Positions 46,654-58,159 of a stretch of DNA of 64,000 bases are shown here, piece by piece (the stretch's first letter is position 1; every line of letters begins with the position of its first letter). The stretch is from Cryptomeria japonica (Eukaryota > Streptophyta > Pinopsida > Cupressales > Cupressaceae). A model generated the notes under the pieces. That model made no database searches, was not told the origin of the DNA, and was given only the letters and a program-made list of their open reading frames with translations. The translations under genes were made by a program, and so were the position numbers. Location: the NCBI RefSeq assembly GCF_030272615.1, contig NC_081412.1:97715796-97779795 (forward strand). The letters are read 5' to 3'.

Positions 46654-49600
46654 TCAACCTTGTAGTTGGGTAGTTATTATCTGAAGAAGATCTCCCAAAA
46701 TTAAGTTTATGCCATCCATAAACTTCTTACTGTCTTTTATTGTTGTCTCAATTTTGTTTACTGTACCGGTGAGATACTGCAAGTGCTCTACCGGTGTTTT
46801 GCTTCCCTGTGTTAGTGCCTTTGAAATTTCCTTCCGCAGAGATGCTAAATAGTCCAATCTTGGACTTAGTTTAGATCTCAAAAGTTTTGCCTTGTTTATT
46901 ATTTTCTCTTTCTCTCTTTCAAATTTGAGCAATTCTTCCTCAAAATTTGCTATCTTTTCTTCAAAAACTGATAATGAATCAGGTGAGTTGACAAAATTGT
47001 CTGCAAGTTTGTTTATCTCATCCTGTGCCTTGCTTATTTTCTTGTCTACATCTACAGTCAAAAATTTTGTTTTACATGTATCTTTATACAGGTTTTTGTA
47101 CTCTTTTAACAAATTACATAGTTCCAGTAGAAGTGTGTCAAACTCCCTGTTACACTTCTTTATTCTTTCCTCAAAGAATTTCTATTTCTCTTTTTCTACA
47201 ATTTCCTTTATAGATTCTACCTTTATTTGCTCAAAATTTCTATAAATATATTTACAAAGTGTATCCAACTGGCCTAAAGAATCTTTATTGTCTATATTAC
47301 AATTAGGAGCTATTGATTTCAAAAATGGAATTGAATCATCTATTGCTTTATAAGCTTGTGAGCTATAATCAATTATTTTCTTGATAGATTCAAGTAATAC
47401 CTCAGTCACATTTGATGGTGACCCAACAAACTGAGTACCGGTGGAAGTGACCAAGCTTGTATTGACCTCTAGTAGGTCTGTTTGCGTCTGAATTTCTTTA
47501 AGCACTGGTTTGCTTACTTTATTTCTTACCGGTGGCATCTGTTCTAGAGCCTTTAGCTCTGTTGGTTCCTCTATTTGTGTTTCAGATTCCATCTTTTTCT
47601 CTATATCTGCTGTCGGTTGCTCTGTGTTTCCTATTACCAGAGGCTCTTTGGCTATACCTGATTTATCTATTGTATCCTTATCTACCACTATGTTGATCTT
47701 TTAAGTATCAACATTTACAGTATATAGGATTTCAGGATTAGGATTATTATCCTCTGTATCCATACTCTCAGCTGTTGGTTGATCTTCAGTAGTTGTTGTT
47801 TTTACCGATGGAGTATTTAGAGGAGGTGGGGGTAAGTTGTCTCTAATCTTGATACTTGGTGGTCCACCAACTTTACCTTTCCCTTTGTCCTTCTGATATA
47901 CTAGAATGGGCTTGGGATTCCTATATTCTTCTTGTTTTTCTTTTTCAACCAAGAATATATCCCAACCATTTTCTATTTCCTCTGAAACCTCTGTAACTCT
48001 ACCTGCCATCACTGAAATTTGCCAGTGTGCAGTGGAAAAAACTGTCTGGTTGGCCTGAGCTATCAGATCATCAATTTATTTAGGTGAGTTAACTAGGTAT
48101 ACTACAAGTAGTTTTTCTATTTTAATTTTCTTATCTAATTCAATTATTCATTGCCTTCTAGCCTCAAGTCTTTTGTATAGTTCATCAGGAATTTCATTTA
48201 AGACTTGCATCAAAAACTTTTTATACATGTCCATGTGTAATATTACACTCTCCTCAACTTTCCCTTTCTCATCATCCGATAGGGTGTCATAAATTTTCCC
48301 TATGTTCTTTAGTTTACCTTCCTATGTGATCTCATTCAGTAATATGTCAAGAGGGGCCAAGTCTGTGTTTGTCTTTTTCTTCTTTTTGGGTGTCAGCTTC
48401 TTTTTAGGTGTGACTTTTCTGACTGGAGATCTCATAGCTTGTTGCTCCTACCTTGTCCTTCTAGGTGAAGGAGTGGTTGCCGGTGAGGGGTCTCTTTTCC
48501 TAACAACTCTTTTGAAAGTTGTTGGCATATCTCCTTCTAAGGAAGTACCTACCGGTGATAGATGAGCTTCAAGTTGCTGGGCTACCAACTCATCTTCAGT
48601 TATGCCAGTTTTCTTTAATACATCTTCCTTTATGGATTTTGCTTGTCTGGATCCTTTTCTCACAAATGCCTCAACCTTTTTCACTCTCTTCTTAGATTTA
48701 ATTTGACTTTCTATGGTCTCAGTACTACCAAATACTTCTTCCTTTGGTTCCCTGGGTGCTTCCAGAACTGCTTTAGCATAAGTTTCAATGATATGATAAT
48801 CGGTCTCATAACCCATCTCTGTTACCCAAGTTGTCCTTGGGATGACTGCTTCCATCCAGATCTCATCCTTTTTTATTACAAAACATATATCATCCTTGTA
48901 TTTGTTGACAATTTCCTATGATAGTCTGATTCTTTTGTTCATTCTGACCTTTAATGCTTGAAAATACTCATTGATATTCTTTTCCTTGTTTTCACCCATG
49001 TTGTTGAATAAGTCTGATAATTGTTTTCCTACTGGTATGTCAAATCCAAAATCTTTGTTGCCTATATTGGGAACCTGTTTGGTTATGTGTAGCATCAGAC
49101 ATACTAACAGATTTCCAAATCTAAAAGTTCCTTTCTTATCCTTCTTGATTTTGGCTAAGTTATCAATCAACTCATCTTTTAACCATTTGCATACATCAAT
49201 TTTCACATTTTCTTTTACCATATCATGAGCACTCTTAATGCATAAACTGGAGACTGAGTTAAGTCTATTTGCATGAGTTGCTTTGTACCCTAAAATCATG
49301 CTAACAAATCTAACATTTGTATCGGTCACATCATTAACCCTCAGAGACCTTCTGTCTAATGTTGCACCAGTTAACTTCATTACTAGGTCATTGGAGACCT
49401 TCTTAGTCTTGCCAGGTCTGTTACCGGTGGAAGGTAACCTTGTTACTGCTTTCACAGCTTCCTTTGTAATTTTGTGCCCTGAATCAAGCCAAAAGAATGA
49501 ACCATGTACCCTGCTTAAAACTATCCTAATCACTTCCTTGGGAAATTCAAGAATGCAGAGGATTTCAGTGAATCCTAGGGTTTCAACAACTTTATATTCA

Positions 49601-49863
49601 AGTTTTACATTTCTAGAATTGTCACATATAATAGTCTTATACATGTTTTTAATTTCTTCATCACCTAATTCCTCTATGTTGCAATGAATATACATTCTAG
49701 GATCTTCTGCATAAACAACACCTTTTGGAATTTGGGAAAAAGCACCTATATTGTCATCTTTCTTAGCTACCTCGGGAACTAGCTCAAACACAGGCCTAGG
49801 GCATTTTATAACCTCGACTACTGTAGGGTTTGCTATGAATTTAGGTGTAGAGGAGGATGCCAT
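46654..49863 (-). pseudogene. L1 long ORF, unrecognised protein
   Basis: One frame spans about 1070 codons from the ATG at 49863 to 46654, broken only by about seven in-frame stops and no frameshift. Residues about 1-315 form a globular region (MASSSTPKFIANPTVVEV, DPRMYIHCNIEELGDEEI, VLSRVHGSFFWLDSGHKITK, FVSMILGYKATHANRLNSVS, KGTFRFGNLLVCLMLHITKQ) that I do not recognise. A basic, Ser/Pro-rich middle follows (TPKKKLTPKKKKK), then Gln/Glu-rich linkers and a C-terminal coiled coil (EEKIANFEEELLKFEREKEK). Several stops are TAG/TAA where L2 or the context has Gln, consistent with C-to-T decay. L2 carries a homologue at 54360-57822. I assign no function; no RT, IN or PR motif is present. Confidence 0.75.
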
Positions 49864-50167
49864 GATGATAAATACCTTTTTCTGCCTTTGGATGGATTGA
49901 TTGCTGAAGTGCTTTGCCTCTTTGCTCGAAATGCCTTAGCTCGGAAATCTTCGCGCTCTCTGAAAGTTTGAATGCTCGGTGAAGTGAAATGGAGCCAAAA
50001 CCTTATTTTATAAAGTTTTTTCTGCTACCTACCACATTAATTGCTTGCCGGTAATGTATTAGCTTAACTTTATTTGCCGATAATGAGTGATTTTTCAACT
50101 TCTTTTCTCTAACCGAGGGAATAATAGCACGTGTCATTAGATTGCCAAACCCTCAAAATAATTTTCT
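49864..50167. other. L1 spacer between the two ORFs
   Basis: About 300 bases without a reading frame. On the minus strand it is AT-rich leader before the second ATG and may hold an intron or internal start signal; I see no clear site. Confidence 0.4.
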
Positions 50168-51324
50168 TCAATTAGATGAAGAACATCTTGTCGGTGGAGC
50201 ATTGCTCTATCCTACTGGTGGAGCATCTTTTTGTCCTGCCGGTGGAGTATTTGTTGGTTCTACCAGTGGAGGAGCATCCCTAATATTTAGATCACCTTTT
50301 CTAATCCATTGCTTTGAGAATTCTTGCTTAACCTTTTCAACCTTTTCTTTACCTTTCAAGCTAGTACTTTTGTTGTCTACCAGTGTACCTTTACTTCTAC
50401 AAAATTTAGCAGTATGACCAATCTTGTTACATGCATAACAAGTTACATTATTTTTCTGAATAGCTTTCCCATAACCTATGCCGGTTTATGTTTTGCATTG
50501 ATTTGATAAATGACCAAATCTTCCACAAACATAACATCTTACATTCATTCTGCAATTTTCAGAGTTATGACCATTTTTGTTGCATTTGGAGCATTGACCG
50601 ATGGGAGGATTGATATTCTGATAATTCCTAGATCTACATTCATTTGCCCTATGACCATATTTATTGCAGTTAAAGCATTTTCCATTGAATTTGTAAGTAT
50701 TAGAAGGTCTTACCGGTTTGCTATGATCCTGGGTATTTGCAGTACCGGAGCTTTCTCCAACTTCAAATCCAATTCTAGAAGTGTCACCTTTGGGTTTTTG
50801 ATTCTTCAATAAGGTACCAAGTTCTTCTGAGCTTTTCTTGAATTTTTCTTTGTGTTGATTTGCAGTTCCCAATTCCCTTTCCAAGATTTCTTTTTGTCTC
50901 ATTAGTTCATTCGAGTCATTCTGAGTATGCATCAGATCTGTCTTCAACATGTCATTCTCATAGCTAAGTCTTGTGTTCTCATTTGCTGCATCACTTAGTC
51001 TTCTGGTCAATTCTTCTTCATTCTTCTTTCTGTCCTCAATCTTTTTGCAAAATATCATAGTCATATCCCGCATTTCATTTTTTGTTGTCATGATCTCTTG
51101 TTTCAATTTGCTTATCATATCATTTAGTGATTCCTTTTCATCATTCTCATTTTGCAATTTTTCACAAAGTTCTCTTCTCTTATTTCTTGTAACAGTAAGA
51201 TTTTCTTGAAGTGCCTAAATAATATCCTGAGTTGCTTTTAAATCATCTTCTAATTTGATATTTTCAACTTCTCTGCATCATAGTCAGTAAGAGCTCCTTC
51301 AAGTTGCTTCATCAGATTTTCCAT
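50168..51324 (-). pseudogene. L1 coiled-coil and four-knuckle CCHC protein
   Basis: The minus-strand frame starts MENLMKQLEGALTDYDAEKL (51324), shifts near 51275, and then reads a long heptad-rich stretch (KLKQEIMTTKNEMRDMTMIF, ENTRLSYENDMLKTDLM), a linker and three clustered zinc knuckles: CFNCNKYGHRANEC, CSKCNKNGHNSENC and CYVCGRFGHLSNQC. After an in-frame TAA comes a fourth, CYACNKIGHTAKFC, then a Lys-rich tail ending at 50168. L2 has CAA (Gln) at that TAA. CCHC knuckles bind nucleic acid in retroelement nucleocapsids, so this is likely a gag-like RNA-packaging protein with a coiled coil in place of a recognisable capsid. Confidence 0.85.
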
Positions 51325-51381
51325 CTTTACCAGTGTCAATATCTTCCTCAAGCTGTTAGGCTTTTGAAAATAGAGGATCAG

Positions 51382-51393
51382 GCTCTGATACTA
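51382..51393 (-). other. Primer-binding site of L1
   Basis: GCTCTGATACTA is the complement of TAGTATCAGAGC, one base from the initiator-Met PBS, two bases from the LTR. Confidence 0.85.
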
Positions 51394-51395
51394 AT

Positions 51396-52318
51396 TATTA
51401 GGGTTCCCACATATACTAAGAGAGGGAGGTGAATCAGTATCTAACTGGTAATGTGTTTTTCTTAAAACAGAACATGCAGAACATAAAGTAACAGTGTACC
51501 GGTATGCAAGAATTAATGTAATTAATAGAATCAAAAACATCCACATGAAAAGAACACCATAACATAAGATGTTTAACGAGGAAACCCAGTGTGGGAAAAA
51601 CCTCGGTGGGATTTGTGACCCACAATATTCACTTACTGGCCAATAAGAGAATATTACTTACAATAGGGGCCTGCACATGCAGGAAGGCCAACTGCCTAGA
51701 GCACACTGCTCAATAAGAAGTCACACTGACTTACAATGAGGATTATGCAAATCCATTGATCTGTACTGCTTTACAATAGCATCTTCAATGCCTGATTCAG
51801 TACCAGTTCTCACTCTGTTCTTTACATATACCCTTGACCTACAATTCACACATTAGGTCTGCCTTATAATTTTCTTTATGCTTCCTATCCATATCCTACA
51901 AATGACTACAATGATCTCTTTTATAGACAAGAGTCATTTTACAATTTTCCAAGTCGGCTTACAATAATAAACAAAATATTACATTTCAAAAATCCAGTCG
52001 GCCTCTATGCCGGTATACATCTTTTCTTCTGTGCCAGTGCCGATGCTGGTGTAGAGTGATCTTGCTGATGCCGGTATAATTTCTTGCTTGAATAATGCTT
52101 TACCGGTAGAATGTCTTGCCGGTGCCATAGGATTGCAAGGTTGCCTATGTAATGCTTTGCCAGTATAATGTCTTTCCAATGCCATAGGATTGCAAGGTTG
52201 CCTGTGTAATGCTTTGCTGGTATAATGTCTTGCCGGTGCCATAGGATTGCAAGGTTGCCATCAATGACAAAACCTTCAATCACACACAATGTCTCATTGG
52301 AATGTCCATATGCCAACA
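51396..52318 (-). repeat. 5' LTR of L1
   Basis: 923 bp. The expected TG at the left end reads TA (TATTAGGGTTCCCAC), a single change from the other copy. It ends ATGCCAACA. It matches 45527-46447 throughout with scattered substitutions. Confidence 0.92.
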
Positions 52319-52323
52319 ATATG

Positions 52324-52510
52324 GTGTTATGAGGTTTATATTGTTCATATGCTTTTGAGTTTGAATGTTTGACAGTTTTGGATATATGACTGATATATAT
52401 GTTACCGAGGTTGAATCTGATGTTTTTATGGATGGTTAAGTTTGTATGATTCACCCCCCCCCTTCTCATCTTGTTGGCTATTGGATCTGTATTAAGTATC
52501 AGAACTATCA
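52324..52510 (+). repeat. 3' LTR of element B, last part
   Basis: GTGTTATGAGGTTTATATTG through the C-run to AGAACTATCA matches 31184-31373, then the TCTTT duplication. Together with 44181-45526 it rebuilds one full LTR. Confidence 0.93.
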
Positions 52511-53340
52511 TCTTTGCCATGAGTGGTGATGATATTTCAATAACAAACATCTTGGGGAAGCAACACATGTATATTTCTTCCTTGTTTCCTCTCTTGGGGG
52601 GCAAGGACAATATACATATCTAAAATTCTCTTTTTCTCTTTGAAGATTACCTCTTCTTTAGAGTTGCATGATGTCTTTTCTTGCATTGAAATATTTCTTC
52701 ATGTGAGTACATAGTGAATTTCCTTATGTATATAATCTCTACTTAGAGGTTGTGTAATTGTTCTAATTGTCCCTACACTTTGGGGGAATTTATCTCTCTC
52801 ACAGTTTCTAAGGATCCACTTTTCCTTTGTTGAGTGGTGTTTGTTTATGATACAATGCCATTACTTGTATGAAGTTGTTGTTTGCTGAAGGATTCTCTCT
52901 TATGCGAGCAGTGTGTATCCTTGGCTACAACCTCTTTTACACTTGGTAATATATATCTCATTTAAACAAACCCCTCACATTGGGTGAAAAGTGTATCATC
53001 TTTTATCAAGAATCCCTTTCACTTAGCAATAAGGGGAAGGTATGTATTCTTGTTCTCCTTCCTTTCTTTTGGTAGAAGATCTTGTGTTTGTTCAATAACT
53101 CCTCTTTCAGGTAGATGTCTTTTGAGAAAAGATCTCTTATTCTCCAAGGATTCCTTTTACACTTGTTGCAAGATATCTCTTTTTCAACTATCTTGTCCTT
53201 GCTTGCAAGAGAATTGCCTCTTTATCTTGGATTTATGAACATTGTTGCCTAAAAGGATATCTCCTTGGTGTTGAAGGTGTGTATCCTGGTTTCTAGCTTC
53301 CTTAAGATAACAACACGGGCCTATGTTGACATCTTAAGGG
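52511..53340 (+). other. Element C 3' non-coding region, first part
   Basis: No coding motif. It aligns with the minus strand of 36660-37560 in element D (AAGGATTCTCTCTTA, GGCTACAACCTCTTTTACAC, TCTCCAAGGATTCCTTTTACAC, TTTTTCAACTATCTTGTC). This ties C to D. The L2 target duplication AAGGG ends it. Confidence 0.65.
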
Positions 53341-54177
53341 TGTTAGATACTTGATCAGTCCCAAATACACTGAGAGGTGGGGGAGGGGTGAATCAATGTC
53401 TAACCGGTAAATAAAAGATTTAAACTTATTTGCAAATTTATAACCCAAATTAATATACTGGTAAGCAAATAATAGTGTAGTAAAGAGAAACAAAAGAGTA
53501 AGCATAATGCACACCATAACACGGATATTTTTGGCGAGGAAACCCGGTATGGTAAAAACCTTGGTGGGATTTGTGACCCACAATATTTACTCACTGTCCA
53601 ATATGAATAACTATTACTTATACAATAGGGGCCTGCACATGCAGGAAGGGCAATAACCTACAGCCTAGAGCTCACTACTCAATTACAAAAAGGAGTCCCA
53701 CTGACTACAATTGGATGGTTAAATCCAATAACAATGTATTGCTCAAAATAGCATCTGCAATGCTGGATTCAGTACCGGTTTAAGCTATGTCAGATACCTC
53801 TTCCATAAACCTTGCTTCGCTCTACTCTACTCTTATTCGCTCATAAAAATAATTACATCATAATGCATATACAATTATTCACTCTCATATATCGCTTACA
53901 TTCATTACCTAATTATATTTCAAAATGACCTACAAGATCTCATACATATATGAGTCTTTACAATACATCATGTCGGCTATACAAATAATATTACAATACA
54001 AAAAAATATTATTTCCATGTCGGCTTAGAGTGCCGATGTGATCTACTATCGGTGTAGATTGGATGCTGATGTGAATAAACTTGTAGTGCTTGTCGGTGTA
54101 ACCTGTGAACCATGTTACCAATTGGTTGCCATCAATGACAACATCAACTATTCTCCTCTGAGTGTATAATGCCAACA
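53341..54177 (-). repeat. 3' LTR of L2
   Basis: TGTTAGATACTTGATC to ATGCCAACA. It shares with L1 the GGCGAGGAAACCCGGTAT, GGTGGGATTTGTGACCCAC and GGGGCCTGCACATGCAGGAA block and the CCATCAATGACAACATC motif near its right end. Confidence 0.92.
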
Positions 54178-54195
54178 ATATCCCCCTTTGGCATT
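54178..54195 (-). other. Polypurine tract of L2
   Basis: ATATCCCCCTTTGGCATT on the plus strand; the complement AAAGGGGGATAT is the PPT. The downstream words GATGGCAACACTCATGAG are identical in L1. Confidence 0.88.
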
Positions 54196-54359
54196 GATGG
54201 CAACACTCATGAGAAAAATCCAAAAACTGATATCCAAAAAATGAGTGTGCTCCCCTTGAGCAAGTGATCTCCTTCTATACATTTTTCTCATACACCACTA
54301 CTCCCCCTTTGACATCAATGACAAAGGATGTCAAAATAATCAAAGCATTCAAAATTTAC

Positions 54360-57300
54360 ATAGATACCTGTAACCGGTTATGTACAATCTGAAAAATGTC
54401 TGCCAAAACTAAGTTAAGGCTCTGCAAAAAATTTGTATAGTCAGAAATTGTGGTCTCAGTCTGCCGGATCATACCAATGAGATAATGCTTTTGCTATTCT
54501 AGTGATCTGTTCCCTTGAATAGATGCTTTGGTTAGCTCATTCTGGTGTGTTCATAAGTTGTCTAATCTAGAACCAGGTTTGTTCTTCAACTCTCAGATTT
54601 TCATTCTTAACCTTGCCTTCTCTCTTTCTAATTTCTCAATCTTCTCTTCATAGGTTGCCATTTCATGATCCAAAACTGAAGTAAGTTCCAAAGAACCAAT
54701 CATATTATCAGCTATATCATTAATTTCCTTTTGTGTTTGACTTATTTCCTCATCAATATCCTCGGTTAGATAGTGAGGCTAACATGCTTCCCTATACAAC
54801 TCTTTGTATTCCAAAATGGTGGAAATTAGTGCCGGTAACAAAGAATCAATCTATCCAGTACATTCCTTAATTGTCCTGTCAAAGAATTTATCTTTCTACT
54901 TATTCACTCTTTCCTTAATGGTCTCTTCATTTATTTTATCCATAGTTTTAATATTAGAAGAAATGAATTTGGATAATGTGTCCAATTTACTCACAGACTC
55001 AACAATGTGATCAACTTTGCATGTTGGTGCAATCATCTGCAAAATTGTTAAAGTATCATCAATAGCCTTAAATTCTAAGGCATTGCATTCTGTGATCTTA
55101 TTTATTGAATCTAAAAGTACATATGTAACATTTGTTCATCTATAATCCATGGTGTAAGTGCTAGGTGGAGTGCTAGGTTATGCAGTTGGTTTCTTATCTT
55201 CTCCAGATGTCTGCACATTAACCTTAACCACTTTTGTTATCTTGCTTCCATCATTAACCTCTTCTTTATTCATTGTTTCTTCCTTCTTCTTACTTTTGTT
55301 TTCAACCTTATTTTCATCCTTACTATCATCCTTACTATTTGCCTTGTTGACTGCCAGTTCAGATATACTCTGTTCATGCCTTGTTCTAGTTCTGGTTCCT
55401 ATTTTTGCTTCTTCTTCTACTAGTATCTCAATATTAAGTTGAGTATCATCAGGGATGGTTTTTGTTTTCTTAACTTCAGCTGGTATCTCAATATTCTATT
55501 GAGAGTCAACAGTGTTGACTGGTGACTCAAAGATCTCAATATTTGTAGTTTCAACTTTCTTTACCTCTGTAGTTTCCTTATCTAACACAATATTAAAATC
55601 CTGAATGTCCACATTCACAGTAAAAAGAATGTCTGACTCTGGATTAATGTCATCTTTTGTCATTTCCTTTGCCTTCTCTTCTTCAGGCTGACTATCCGTT
55701 TGTGCCTGTGCCTCTGCAGTTATTGGTGGGGTGTCCTGTGCTAGTGGAGGAAGGTTATCCTTGACCGTGACATCAGGTACACTTCCAATTTTCCCTTTAC
55801 CTTTATCAAATTTATGATATACCTTAGTAAAAGACTTATCTACTTTCTATCTATCCTTCTCTTCTTTCTTCTCTCTTTCAACAAAAAATATATCCCACTT
55901 ATCTTTTGTTTCATCTTCTATTTCTTTAACTCTATCAGCCATAAGACTAACTTGCTGATGACCACTCACAAAAGTTGTTCTATTGGCTTCAGATATTAAA
56001 TCATCAATTTCCTGCTTGGAATTAATATGATGCACAGCTAATAGATCTTCTACCTTTAATTTCTTTTCAAGCTCCATGACAAACATTCTCTTAGCCTCTA
56101 ATCTTAAGTATAAATTATTTGGCAAAACATCTATGACCTCTATGAGAACTTTCTTGTATATATCTAGGTATAAAATAGTACTTTCTTCTATTGTTTCCTT
56201 ATCTGAATCATTGAAAGAATGATAAAATTTATTCCCATTACCAAGGTTACCATCTTGGGTGATTTCATTGATCAACTCTTCCGGTGAAAGAGTATCTGGT
56301 GCCTTAGGTTCAGGTTTCTTCTTTGGAGTCACTTTCTTCTTCAGACCACTGGGCTCTCTTATAGCCTATTGTTTCTTTCTCTTTATCCTTGAATTCTTGG
56401 GAGATGGAGCAAGTGTCGATGAGGTTTTTCTTTTCTTCATGTCCACTCTTTTGAATTCAACTACCTTACCACTGTCAAAATCAGATGAGGTAGCCATAGG
56501 AGAGATATGTGCTACTGGTTGTTGTTCTGATTTTCTTTCTTGTTCAGCAACATCTTTCATTGGATCTAGTTCAATAAGCCTTTCTTGACAATCTCAACAA
56601 ACTTAGAAGCATATTTCATGTCCTTTTCTCTTTTCTTTCTCTGCTTCATCATAGCAACACCACTTTCAATAGTTTTAGCATTACCAAATATCTCCTTTGT
56701 TGGTTCCGGTGAAGCATCTAGGAGTATTTTAGCATATGAATCCAATATATGTGAATCCACCTCATATCCCATCTTTGTAATCCAGATAGTTCTGGGTCTA
56801 ACTGCCTCCATCTAAATTTCATCTCTTTTCACTACAAAGCATATATGTTTATCATATTTATCCACAATGCTTTGGGGAATCCTTTCCCTTTGTCTCATTT
56901 TAGCTGGGAAATTCTTGAAATAGTGTTTCACCAACTCATCACCATCAGATCCCATGCTGGTAATTGCCTCCTTTATCTATTTTCCAACAGAAATATCATA
57001 GGCAAAATCCTTATGTCCTATACCGGAAATCTCTTTTGAGAAGTAAAGCATTAAACACACAATCAAACTTCCAAATTTAAATGTTCCCTTCTTATCACCT
57101 TTGATTTTGTCCAAATTCTCTAACAGTTCATCTTTTAACCATTCATAGATGTCAATTTTAGCATTGTTAATATCATCTCATGAGCAATATGAATGCAAGA
57201 ACTAGATATAGAATTCAGTCTGTTAGTATGAGAAACTTTATATCCAATGACCATACTTGCAAATTTAACATTGTTATCTTTTATATCATTGACCCTAAGT

Positions 57301-57822
57301 GACTGGTTGTCAAATGTAGCTCTGGTTTAAGCTCATAACCTATTTGTTAGGGATTTTCTTCTTCTTGTCAGACCTAGTGCCGGTGGATGGTAAACCAGTA
57401 ATAGCCCTTATAGCTTCCTTAGTAATCTTAAAAACTGAGTCCAACCACATAAATTCACCATGAACCCTACTAAGAACATAGCGGATGGTTTCATATAAGA
57501 ATTCTGGTATATGAAGTATATCAATGAAACCTAAATCCTCAACTACCTTGTGTTCCAGTTTTACTACCCCATTCTTGTCAATGATAACATTCATGTACAT
57601 GTTTTTCAAATCTTCGGACCCTAAACTCTCTATGTTACAATGTATGTATACCTTAGGGTCTTTAGCAAATGCAACTCCCTTCGAGATTCTAGAAAATTCA
57701 CCAATGGAGTCATCCAGTTTTGTTATCTTAGGAATTATTTTGAAAATAGGTCTAGGTCATTTTATGTTCTCCACAATGGTAGGGTTTGCTACGAATTCAG
57801 GTTCAGAGGATGAAGAAGCCAT
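54360..57822 (-). pseudogene. L2 long ORF, decayed homologue of the L1 long ORF
   Basis: Starts MASSSSEPEFVANPTIVENI at 57822, like L1. It continues DPKVYIHCNIESLGSEDLKN, then VLSRVHGEFMWLDSVFKITK and AITGLPSTG, so the N-terminal globular domain is clearly shared. Further pieces at 56811-56566 (RPRTIWITKMGYEVDSHI), 56560-56366, and 56332-55847 (EEVINEITQ-like start, LRLEAKRMFVMELEKKLKVE, WDIFFVEREK) match the L1 order. It has stops and at least one frameshift near 56560. The TAG in the K-stop-K context before KFF occurs in both L1 and L2. The C-terminal boundary is approximate. Confidence 0.7.
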
Positions 57823-58159
57823 TGTGAAAGATAAATACCTTTTAACTGAGAAATCCTTGAATGCTTTGAAAGACCTTTGCTGCTTCGCCTTTAGAATGCC
57901 TTTGCTCAATTTTTCTCTCTTCGAATGCTTGGATGCTTGGTGAGTTGAAATGAGAAGTTACAGTACCTTTATAACCAAAAAGTAACTTACAACTGCAATA
58001 AATGCTTCACCAGTTAGTGAAAACTCCACATATCTGTCAGTAAAGAAGAATTATAACTTCTTACCACCAACTAAGGGTAAATGCATGATCTTCAATTAGT
58101 TACCTTACCACTAAGGATTATTCCTTAGTTAGATGAAGAATCTCTTGCTGGTGTAGGAT

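Larger units (their letters stand above)
45527..52318 (-). mobile_element. Non-autonomous LTR retrotransposon L1 with two non-pol ORFs
   Basis: A 6792-bp element in the 3' LTR of B. Flanks are ATCTG (45522-45526) and ATATG (52319-52323), a 5-bp duplication with one change. LTRs are 921 bp (left) and 923 bp (right). On the minus strand the order is LTR, PBS (GCTCTGATACTA complement at 51382-51393, one base changed), a CCHC-protein ORF, a ~1070-codon ORF, PPT, LTR. I see no protease, integrase, RT or RNase H motif in its 4.9-kb interior. L2 at 53341 is a diverged relative with the same plan. Confidence 0.92.
29855..52510 (+). mobile_element. Ty1/copia element B, carrying two nested insertions
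   Basis: A plus-strand copia element bounded by the perfect duplication TCTTT (29850-29854 and 52511-52515). The 5' LTR is 29855-31373. The 3' LTR starts at 44181, is broken by L1 at 45527 and finishes at 52324-52510. Between the LTRs come gag, CCHC, protease, integrase, RT and RNase H in copia order. Element D splits RT. Without nested elements B is about 7.7 kb. Several stops and frameshifts make it non-functional. Confidence 0.95.
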
